This document shows positions 56,228-64,000 of a stretch of 64,000 bases of DNA, one piece after another (position 1 is the first letter of the stretch; each line of letters begins with the position of its first letter). Source of the stretch: Neoechinorhynchus agilis (taxonomy: Eukaryota; Acanthocephala). Below the pieces are notes generated by a model that was given only the letters and a program-made list of their open reading frames with translations, was not told the DNA's origin and did not search any database. The position numbers and the translations under genes are program-made. Where the stretch lies: the NCBI GenBank assembly GCA_051530055.1, contig CM121341.1:9672001-9736000 (forward strand), in the 5' to 3' direction.

Positions 56228-57604
56228 TCAGGTTTTTAATAATAAGCTTTTTCTATCCTTCTTCATGTCTTTCATCCATTCTTTTAACCAATTTGTTTCT
56301 TCAATCTTTAGACGTGACATTCCGTGTGTGTATTCAAAGTAGTAATTTGCTTGCTCTATTTGTATTCGTGCTTTTTTCTTGGCCATTGAGTACTTCCATA
56401 TGTTTTGTACAAAAATACGTTTGAGGAATGAGTTTATTTCCATGGCTGCCTTCTCATTCACTAATCGGCAGAATGCAGTTATCCGTTTAATCAAGTTGGT
56501 TGCAAAGTGAAGTCCCATATCCGGTGGCCTTCCTCTGCCGAAAAAACAGAAAGATGATGCAGCCATAGTTTTCAAAATTTGAATTGGAAAACATTTCTCG
56601 ATCCCGAGATGCTCCATTCTTTTACAGACCATCTTTATCTTTTTGTATGTAGATCCAAGTGCTGAGTTTATAATCGTACATTTGTTTGAAGCGGGAAAGT
56701 TTATCCCCAGAATTCGAGTCCTTGTCATGATTTTTAACCCTTCCAAATTTTTGTCCTCACGCATCGTTTTTAGAAGTTTTGGTCTCGCAGCGCTTGAGTC
56801 CGTTATTGGGATGAGGTTTGTCTTTACTCTGTTGATCGCTAGATTCGCCATTTTCATTGCTTCATTAATTTTACAAATTCCGTACTCAATCATTCTACGT
56901 ACACGCTCTTTGATTTTATGATGAATAGAAATAAAGATATCGTCTGCGTATACCAAACAATTGAAACCTTTCAGCTCCCTTTTGAGATCTTTCATGATTT
57001 TTATCATCCCAATCAGAAACAGAGTTGGTGATAGGGGAGATACCTGGGGTACTCCATATTTAGTGTAAAAAATTTCAGATCTGGGATCCACCTCTACAAA
57101 ATGAAATTTAGATTCCACAAGGAATTTTATTTGTTCCAATAACTTTCTCGGAAGCTTCAAGTTGCGGCATGCTTCATATATAAAACCTCTATCTATAGTA
57201 TCAAATGCTCTGCTAATATCTAATTGAACTACTGCTTTGTGAACCTTTGAGTGAGTACTGTTCAATCTATGAAGTTCTGTCAATAAAGTGTTCACGCTTT
57301 TGCCCTTTATAAAACCATGAAAGACATTTGGGATCTTTTTTCTTTTCGATAATAAATCCATAAGGGTATTATTCAAGCACCTTTCCATAATAGAAATAAC
57401 TGGGTTTTGAATTGCAATAAAACGCACCTCCGTTGGAGGCATTATTCTGTTCTCATTTTTTGGAATTATCACCTTCACTATGTTAAATTTCAATAGTTCA
57501 AAAAAGGACAGGTCCTTATCCACTTTGGTCCAAAATAAAACTTTATTTCTTTCATCTAGCATATCCATTACCTTGGGAGAGACATCTTTTCCGTTCATGG
57601 CCAA
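56228..57604 (-). CDS. LINE reverse transcriptase (ORF2 part)
   Basis: A 458-codon open frame carries R-F-I-A-I-Q-N-P-V-I-S, F-H-G-F-I-K-G-K-S, V-V-Q-L-D-I-S-R-A-F-D (motif A), Y-G-V-P-Q-V-S-P-L-S-P (motif B, with Val instead of the usual Gly), L-V-Y-A-D-D-I-F (motif C) and the family block F-F-G-R-G-R-P-P. The Gly-to-Val change in motif B would probably reduce activity. No frame break occurs in the reverse transcriptase itself. Confidence 0.85.
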   Translation of the reverse strand: MAMNGKDVSPKVMDMLDERNKVLFWTKVDKDLSFFELLKFNIVKVIIPKNENRIMPPTEVRFIAIQNPVISIMERCLNNTLMDLLSKRKKIPNVFHGFIKGKSVNTLLTELHRLNSTHSKVHKAVVQLDISRAFDTIDRGFIYEACRNLKLPRKLLEQIKFLVESKFHFVEVDPRSEIFYTKYGVPQVSPLSPTLFLIGMIKIMKDLKRELKGFNCLVYADDIFISIHHKIKERVRRMIEYGICKINEAMKMANLAINRVKTNLIPITDSSAARPKLLKTMREDKNLEGLKIMTRTRILGINFPASNKCTIINSALGSTYKKIKMVCKRMEHLGIEKCFPIQILKTMAASSFCFFGRGRPPDMGLHFATNLIKRITAFCRLVNEKAAMEINSFLKRIFVQNIWKYSMAKKKARIQIEQANYYFEYTHGMSRLKIEETNWLKEWMKDMKKDRKSLLLKT

Positions 57605-58199
57605 GGAGGAGTTGCCCTTCCAACTTTTAAGTACCTGTTCTATATTTATATTCCCGAAGGAACATTTTTCCTTCTCAGGTCATATGTATGGGTTTTTGGC
57701 CCCAAAGATATGGTGGAATAAAATCCTTTCTATTACATTAGTGTATGAAATTTCCCCTATCCAAGAGGCTGCTTTCATTTTCCAGTCAGTTCTCTTTTTC
57801 TCTAAAATTATGTCCCAGAATTTTTCTTCAGAATGCTTGAAATTGATAGATTTAATCTATCGTATTCTATATTCTCCCAATATAAATTTTTATAAAATTT
57901 CCCCATCCAGTACTGAGAACCCAGAGAATCTCCTTTGGCTTCGCAAATTCGTGCGATGCGGTAGTTCGCTGCATTTGGTCCAAAAGCACGATTACTCCTA
58001 ACTGGCCTAACAGTAATTTGTAATTTTTTTGCAGCAATCGATATCATGCTGTTAAATGTCCCCATAGAAACCATACCTTTATCATTTATCAGAGATGATA
58101 GGGTTTCATTAAAAAGCTTAATGGCCTCAGGACTATAAAAATCGACTTTTGTTCTCAGTCCATAGGAACCTAGAATGTATATTAGCATGTCATGGCCCA

Positions 58200-58760
58200 T
58201 TTTTTTGTTATCAAAAAATTGTCCGGTAACATTTGCCACCAAGTTTAATTCCTTCCTGGAGAACATAAGGTCTAAATAAGAGTGGGAGTTTTTCGAGTGG
58301 AAGGTGGGTGAGCTCGACATATGAACGTTATAGTTCGAAGACTAGTGATTCAGTGCCACTGCTCCATTTGAGTTAAAGTCCCCCAGTATCAAGTCCGGTT
58401 TCCATTCTAGCAACCATTTCTCTACGTTTTTTTGAAGAAAGATATTTTTTGGGCGATATATAAGTTGCCTAGAATGAGTCTCGCCTGGTTAAAGCCTTCT
58501 TCCTTTAAAAAATTACTTATAGAAATTATTTGTATTGCATAGTTTACGGTTTTGGATTGCACTAATAATTTTGGACAGAGGGACTTATGAACTGTTGTTT
58601 GTAATCCTCCCGAAACCCCATTTTATTATTAGGGGCATTACCATTATTTATAGGGGCTAATACTACAGTAATGTAATCCAAGTTTTCAATCAGGGGTTGT
58701 TCTCCTGTCTCCTGCATACAAAAAATTTTCGTAGAGTCCCAATTTATCGCCTGTTTCAAG
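58200..58760 (-). CDS. LINE endonuclease part of ORF2 (broken)
   Basis: Frames show I-F-C-M-Q-E-T-G (catalytic Glu, near 58710) and, in another frame, H-S-Y-L-D-L-M-F-S near 58280 with a following M-G-H-D-M motif, the S/G-D/H-x end of APE-type nucleases. The central part lies in yet another frame, so the endonuclease is broken. Confidence 0.65.
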
Positions 58761-59017
58761 AAATTAGATAATGTTGAAATTTTCGAAACATTATGTTATA
58801 ATATTAAAATTATGACTTAGGTAATTTATGGGCCTTATCATATTTTGTTTGATCATGAGGTTTTCCCCCTCTTACCTTTCGTGATTCCATTTCTATTTGA
58901 TATTATGTACCCTCCTCTGCTCTTTTTGTAATTTGCTTTTCTGGTTGCGCCACCTTTCCACTGTTACCAGATGTAATTACTATTTCCTCTATGTCTGAAC
59001 TTGATTCTAATGAAACT

Positions 59018-60421
59018 TCACTGCCTTCTCGCTTTCTTAGTTCCGCCTTTAAACTCCCGTTTTCCTTCTGCAGTTCGTCTATTTTTTTTATCTTTTTTGT
59101 CTATTTCACCCATTAATACTACCATTTTTTCGTTCAATTCTTTTATCTTACTTGCTAGGGACTGCACCTCTCTCTCTAAATACCTATCTTCATTGATTTC
59201 GGGCCAGGAAGTCTGATTGTGCTTAAATCCTACCCAGTCATTCCCTGAAGATGTATCCTTGTTGACACTTTTCCAATATCTTATAGCGACAGGACATACT
59301 CTCCTGAAACCTTGATGCCCTCCTCCGCACTTGGGGCAACACAGTCTATTATTGCTACTACATTGTTCCTTACCATGGTTTTCTGAGCAAAACATACATT
59401 TGATTTCGTTATTGCACTCCCAGGTTCTGTGCCCCCATTGACAACACTTTTCGCATTGGGTTAGAATGAAATCATGTATTGATGTTTTATTTTGACTTGG
59501 AAATTCTATCCAGTAAGCCAAAAACGGAAAATTGCGCCCTTTAATTTTATTAATTGTGTCTTGTGTTCTCGCAACTAAAATCGCATATGAATCCATTGTT
59601 GGATTTTTTCTTAAATATTTAATTGGGTCAACGCCAAACACCTTTTTTATCTCCTGGAACTTTTCCTTACTAAGGTCTGGGGGTGGATTAAGCATAAGAA
59701 GAGTAGACCTCCGAGATATATCGTCAAATGTAATTTTCTTTTCCTCAAAAATTCCTTTAAAACTTTTTAAGCCCTCCATTCCGAAGAAAAAAATCAAAAC
59801 TACCCATTTGGTGTTCACCACATTTTTAATTTGGGATACCTGCTGTTTCTTAAGCTTACTAGGTTCTAAGAACTTTTTATAAGATTCCTTTATTAGACAG
59901 TTTATCGTTAAAGTTCCCAAGTTTTCTCTTTCTACTCTTATTCCAAAGTTCTCTTTTAGTCTAGGCAATCTCTGGAATGCTGTTCCCATCCTCAAGTTAC
60001 CCAAATCATGGTCGGGGGCAGAAAACCCATTATTACTGAGACCCACTGTTTCATATTCACCCCTTTGCCGACTGTAGACTTGGTGGGGGTTTGCAAAAAC
60101 GTTATCCGTCATAACCACCCCTTCTTTATTTTCTGAGCAGTTTTCCTTCAGATTCCTTCTTTGGTGGGGGGCCAGAAAAACATTATCATCAATAACCACT
60201 TTTTTTTGCGGGTAACTTGGATATCGCACGCACTCATAACTAACCTCAGCAGGATCTTCACCCACTTCCATTCCTCTTTCTATAAAAGGTTCCTTCGCAT
60301 TATCATAATCAACCTCCATCTGACCCGCTCCTCGGTCATCCAGAGGATCGGGGTTCCATAAATCTCGATTATTCGAACTTTGTGTCAGAGCGCAGTTTTT
60401 TAACAAAAAATTGCGCGACAT
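59018..60421 (-). CDS. LINE ORF1, intact, three zinc knuckles and coiled coil
   Basis: A clean 467-codon frame starts at ATG 60421. The first 170 residues are acidic and repetitive, with three D-N-V-F-A-x-P-H-Q-like boxes (D-N-V-F-L-A-P-H-Q, D-N-V-F-A-N-P-H-Q, N-N-G-F-S-A-P-D). A conserved body follows (V-V-L-I-F-F-F-G-M-E-G; T-L-L-M-L-N-P-P). Then come three knuckles: C-E-K-C..H-R-T-W-E-C, C-M-F-C..H-G-K-E-Q-C, and C-P-K-C-G-G-G-H..C. Residues 400-450 look like a coiled coil (L-A-S-K-I-K-E-L-N-E-K-M-V-V-L) with a Lys/Arg-rich end. The protein would package LINE RNA. Confidence 0.8.
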   Translation of the reverse strand: MSRNFLLKNCALTQSSNNRDLWNPDPLDDRGAGQMEVDYDNAKEPFIERGMEVGEDPAEVSYECVRYPSYPQKKVVIDDNVFLAPHQRRNLKENCSENKEGVVMTDNVFANPHQVYSRQRGEYETVGLSNNGFSAPDHDLGNLRMGTAFQRLPRLKENFGIRVERENLGTLTINCLIKESYKKFLEPSKLKKQQVSQIKNVVNTKWVVLIFFFGMEGLKSFKGIFEEKKITFDDISRRSTLLMLNPPPDLSKEKFQEIKKVFGVDPIKYLRKNPTMDSYAILVARTQDTINKIKGRNFPFLAYWIEFPSQNKTSIHDFILTQCEKCCQWGHRTWECNNEIKCMFCSENHGKEQCSSNNRLCCPKCGGGHQGFRRVCPVAIRYWKSVNKDTSSGNDWVGFKHNQTSWPEINEDRYLEREVQSLASKIKELNEKMVVLMGEIDKKDKKNRRTAEGKREFKGGTKKARRQ

Positions 60422-60424
60422 GTC

Positions 60425-61110
60425 GATCGTGACATCGTAATGCGTATTTGTGTTCGCTTAGACGTGTAGTTAAACACCGCATTGTTTCACCTACGTAGGT
60501 CATTTCTCTATAGTTGCAAGGAATGCGGTAGACTAGATTCGCAACCGTTTTTTTTCGGGTTTTTTGAAGATGAACGCGATAGTCGGGGATCTCTTGTGAT
60601 AGAGTAGAACTGGGCACTTTGAATTTCCTAGGGCCCTGCGAATCAGATTCGAACAAAAAATCGTCTACAAATTCGGTCCTGATGATTGTCGATTTGGTCT
60701 TGAATATCTCTCTTTCTTAAGTGCCTGTCGGATCGCCCAATATGGGTAATCCCTTTTTTCCAGAATCTTCCAGATATTGTCGATTTCACGTTCGCCGCCC
60801 CTGCGAATGTTGATGGTTTTGATGGCCCTCCCTAATAAAGATTGTGCTGTTCTGATTTTAAAAGCTCCGCCCCATCCATGATCACTACTGTTTTACCTTT
60901 GTCTGATTTGGTGATGTCGATGGAGTCATCATGTCTAAGATCGTTGATTATTTTCTGTTGTGCTGGCGTGATTGACGATCTAACGTTTTTGCATGCCTCC
61001 TAATGATAGCATCCTGAGAGTTCAGCTCTTAGCTATGGGAAGCGTTTAATTATACACATCCGATGTTGATCTCGTCGATTTTTGTTAAAGGGAAAACAGA
61101 GATCCGAGAG
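60425..61110 (-). mobile_element. Penelope-like element, N-terminal RT start and GIY-YIG start
   Basis: The minus strand shows S-I-T-P-A-Q-Q-K-I-I-N-D-L and D-I-T-K-S-D-K-G-K-T-V-V-I-M-D (about 60990-60880), the usual N-terminal block of Penelope reverse transcriptases. After a 200-bp linker, L-V-Y-R-I-P-C-N-Y-R-E-M-T-Y-V-G-E-T (about 60535-60485) starts the GIY-YIG domain. The whole catalytic reverse transcriptase core is missing, so this is an internally deleted copy. It is cut at about 60425 by the LINE, and its continuation is at 55.77-56.02 kb. Confidence 0.8.
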
Positions 61111-61149
61111 ATAGAACTTCCCGTTCGGCATCAGTAAGCGGTCTTTTGG

Positions 61150-61700
61150 ATCCAGTTTTATTTTACCCTCCCGTACCTACGGCTATCCCGTCCTTTGCAA
61201 CTTTTGCTAATCACACACCCGTCGCCTTGAAACGTTTCATAGATCTTCTAAAATTTGAATAGTTGATTTTCCCCCGCACGCCAAATGCTATTATAAGATT
61301 TTAATCAAACAATCAAAAGCCTCTCAACTCTACCACCACAATTTAAGCACAACACTCGTAATCCTAATTCTTTTCATCCTCTATCGACCTTGCACCTTCC
61401 TCTACCTCCGCTCGTTTTTCCACACTGTCCAATCTTCTCGGATATCGAAATCCAAAATTAACCTGAGGATGGGCCCAACCTCACGATCTCTCCTGCAAAG
61501 ATAACCAACAATCCTCACAAGAAAGGACATCCCTTACATTATATTGCCTCCCGACCGAACCCATAATCCACTCCAAAAACAGCAACCGCATTAAATGAAC
61601 AAATCTGAACTCAAATGTTTTTCCGAGGACCCAAAGGTACATGAGTCCTATTCTTTGTTAATTAACAAATAAACGTGTTATTATTACCGGAGTCTACGTG
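61150..61700 (+). mobile_element. CR1/Jockey-like LINE 3' end, fragment 1
   Basis: Plus-strand text gives R-T-Y-G-Y-P-V-L and P-P-Q-F-K-H-N-T, parallel to the C-terminus at 16.75-17.1 kb, and a 3' end with acatgagtcctattctttg and TTAATTAACAAATAAACG at about 61640-61680. It has frame breaks. Confidence 0.75.
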
Positions 61701-61949
61701 ATTGAATCACTTTCCTGATTCAAGATATCAGTTGGATGTGTGCCTAAAGGAAAAAGTCGAATGAGAGATGCTCTAACATTTAAATAATATACCGACTTAC
61801 CAGTAGACATAAAAAGGTAACATTTATTTTGTTTATGGATGTTTCTTTAGCTTTATCACTTCTTTAGTTAACTATTATCTCTCATTACTGTATAACAAAT
61901 CATTTTAACATTTAATTTCCGCTGCGTCTAAGTTTCCTAAACAATTTAA

Positions 61950-63010
61950 ACCTCTCTCCTCTCACTTTAAACTCTTCTTATACGCCGACGATATAACCCT
62001 CATCACCAATTCACCACCCCACCTCTCCCTCTCCTTAACCTCTAACGAAACCACACACAAAAAATTTCTGCACCAATCACAATCCCCACCTGAATTTCTC
62101 TAAATGCTTCGAAATTATCTCCTCTCTCTCCCGCAACACCACATCATCCCCTGAGCTTTTAAATGACATCCTACGAGTAACCTCCCTAAGAATTCTTCGT
62201 CTTAAACGCCTCCGACATTTTGGAATCCTATCGAGAAAATCCATCGGGATGTTAACTTTTGACTTGTGGTGAAGATACTCACGGTTAAAAGTCACTTTAT
62301 TCTTCTGAAATACTACGCGGGCTTCACCACAAGTCAAAATTTAGGAATCCCTTCACCCGATTTATCCAAACTTTATTTCTGCTGTATTTTAGCCTCCCTC
62401 ACCTACGGTTATCCGGTCTTTTGCAACCCATCCAAATCTCAAATCCGTCCTCTTGAAATGTTTTATAAAAGCGTTACTAAAATTTGCACAACTGACTTTC
62501 CTCCTCTCACCAAATGCCTTGATGCTATTTCATAAAACAATCAAAGCGTCTCTCAACCCCACCACCACAATTTCTTCCACATGTCGTCCCCTTTTCACAC
62601 AAGCACAACACTCGTAATCCTAATTCGTTTCACCCTCCATCGACCTCGCACTTTTCTATACCTACACTCCTTTTTTCATGCTGCCCAATCTTCTCGGATT
62701 TCATAACTTGAAATGAATCAGAGGAAAGACCAACCCTACAAGCGCTCCTGTAAATAATAATCACTAATTCCCACCAGAACGGACCCTCCGACCCAACCGG
62801 ATATTCTCAAACGAACGGACACATTCTCACCCGAACGGACATCCCCCGACTGGATAGTCCCACCCGAACGGATATCCCTCGAATGGATATACCCATCCCA
62901 ACTGATACGTTTTTTTGAACAACTATGAACTCACGTGCTTATGAGAACCCAAAGTTACATGGGTCCTATTCTGTATTTTTTACCAATAAACGTGCTATTA
63001 ATATTTATCA
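61950..63010 (+). mobile_element. CR1/Jockey-like LINE 3' end, fragment 2
   Basis: Plus-strand reading has F-L-Y-A-D-D-I-T-L-I-T (motif C, about 61975), the block C-I-L-A-S-L-T-Y-G-Y-P-V-F (about 62390) and C-T-T-D-F-P-P-L-T-K-C-L, ending with a 3' region closing in aataaacgtgctatt (about 62990). An 83-bp hairpin with extra sequence interrupts it at 62210-62340. The first half of the reverse transcriptase is missing. Confidence 0.8.
62257..62339. repeat. Hairpin insertion with 18-bp perfect arms
   Basis: The arms ttttgacttgtggtgaag (62257-62274) and its exact inverse (62322-62339) enclose 47 bp. The hairpin, with about 40 bp before it, is extra relative to the related LINE at 17.1 kb, where cgacat joins directly to ttaggaatcc (in inverse). 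Confidence 0.85.
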
Positions 63011-63800
63011 GGAATGATATGTGCAATTTAGAAGACTGGACAAAATTGATTGAATCTCCTGCTGCTTTAAATTTAAGAAGTCCATAAAGAGTCGCTAATG
63101 TTATCAATGAAAATATACCACAAGGACTAGAAAAACACCTACTCTGTAAAGAATAAAATGATTAAACAATCCTTGCAATTTAATCAACAATGAATGTTTG
63201 TATTCCTTTACTATCATTGACATAAACGAACAAAAATACAAAAACGTCTAGGAGAAATTATAAAACTGAGGTAAACTAATCGAGACACAAATTTAACGGA
63301 CCAGTGTAGATAAATTGGAAAAACCAATTAGGTTAGCATTAAATAGAATAATTCATTGGATTATTTTTTATCATTAATTGCCATATATGGAAAACTATGA
63401 CAAAAATAAAAATGTTAACTCCTTAATGGGCGAAATAGTCCGCAATCCATCTCGGGTTCAATAATACTCAGGAAAATGTTTATTATTTGATTTTTGATTA
63501 TTGCACGAACTAGTAAACCCACTTGACTTTGAATCTTCATTTTAAATCATCTGAAAATAATCATTCCTCGTCTAATATTTATGACCAATCAGATGTTCTT
63601 AATTTACTTTTCAATGGCCTGTTTCCCAATCGATTTCCGTTCGTAATTGCTGACAGGTAATCGTTATCTTGGACCTGGAACTTATGAAACGAGTATCCTT
63701 GCTACCGGCGTCCTGTGAACATAATGAGATAATTACACCTTAGCCCAACCCATTAGAACCAAAAGGAATGAGAAGCAGCTGAGCTAATTAAATGCAATAT
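63010..63800. other. AT-rich intergenic, no recognisable gene
   Basis: No long frame or repeat was recognised. Confidence 0.4.
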
Positions 63801-63850
63801 AATAAGCCAATCAGATTCCATTCTACCCTTCCTTTACATTAAAAGGAGCA
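63801..63850 (+). promoter_or_regulatory. Possible promoter boxes (CCAAT and TATA-like)
   Basis: A gccaatcag word (63806-63814) is followed about 25 bases later by tttacattaaaagg (63832-63845), and an ATG-led frame starts 115 bases further on. Spacing is promoter-like but the words are common in AT-rich DNA. Confidence 0.25.
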
Positions 63851-63959
63851 TAAACACTGTGAACGCTCTCCTAGAAATCATCCTTAACCAAAAACAATCA
63901 TTCTGAGTAACTCTCACTGTAAGAAGCGCTTTCTCCTAAAAAACAGATTTCAGACAACA

Positions 63960-64000
63960 ATGAATGATTTAATTCCTCAAACGCGAGTCTGTAAAGTGAA
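63960..64000 (+). CDS. Possible gene start running off the right edge
   Basis: ATG 63960 in the context CAACAATGA opens M-N-D-L-I-P-Q-T-R-V-C-K-V without a stop up to the window end. Only 13 codons are visible. The CCAAT and TATA-like words upstream fit a first exon, but no family can be named. Confidence 0.25.
   Translation, partial: MNDLIPQTRVCKV

Larger units (their letters stand above)
56030..60425 (-). mobile_element. Second zinc-knuckle LINE, inserted in a Penelope element
   Basis: The minus-strand order is ORF1 (60421-59018, intact), endonuclease (about 58760-58200), reverse transcriptase (57604-56228) and a short 3' end reaching an A-run complement near 56020. Both flanks are parts of one GIY-YIG domain, so the LINE inserted there, with at most a few bases of cgaca in common at the two sides. 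It is related to the LINE at 27.6-31.9 kb. Part of ORF2 is in separate frames, so the copy is probably dead. Confidence 0.85.

Noticed and set aside
1-64000. tRNA or rRNA genes
   Set aside because: No cloverleaf with a convincing B box, and no stretch resembling conserved rRNA, was noticed; short ones could still be missed by eye.

Overview
The window looks like a gene-poor, repeat-dense, AT-rich stretch of an invertebrate animal genome. The evidence is intron-bearing host genes with GT..AG introns, several non-LTR retrotransposon lineages, Penelope-like elements, satellite arrays and an RNA-virus fossil. No signal places it more precisely; an arthropod-like or other ecdysozoan host is a guess. 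All family names come from motifs read by eye, without database searches.

Left part (1-18.4 kb): a LINE with the start of an APE-type endonuclease runs off the left edge and sits inside a Penelope-like reverse transcriptase (1205-2060). From about 3.7 to 13.6 kb lies a composite viral fossil: a Ty3-like Gag piece, a large unrecognised viral-looking coding block, a membrane-anchor segment, and a noda-like replicase with a capping-enzyme region and an RdRp (GGDD). Its right end is abutted by an R2-group LINE (copy A, minus strand), followed by a CR1/Jockey-like LINE.

Middle part (18.4-38 kb): scattered old repeats, an RTE-type LINE end, a decayed HP1-like chromodomain, an MFSD5-like transporter gene with three exons (24.0-27.4 kb) whose last intron holds a Penelope fragment, a long LINE with a zinc-knuckle ORF1 (27.6-31.9 kb), R2-group copy B (31.9-35.5 kb, plus strand), then two small unrecognised host-like genes at 35.7 and 37.2 kb.

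Right part (37.7-64 kb): a LINE reverse-transcriptase piece leads directly into about 40 tandem copies of a roughly 136-bp fragment of its own coding sequence. The array ends against an R2-type endonuclease domain. A second array of about 45 units of 88 bp is preceded by a long fold-back. Then come a TMEM208-like gene, another endonuclease fragment, a divergent forkhead gene, a second member of the zinc-knuckle LINE family inserted into a Penelope element, and two CR1/Jockey-like LINE ends. The right edge may hold the first codons of another gene.

Host genes recognisable with reasonable confidence are MFSD5-like, TMEM208-like and forkhead. Almost everything else is mobile or repeated DNA, and at least seven near-perfect fold-back palindromes occur in unrelated contexts.
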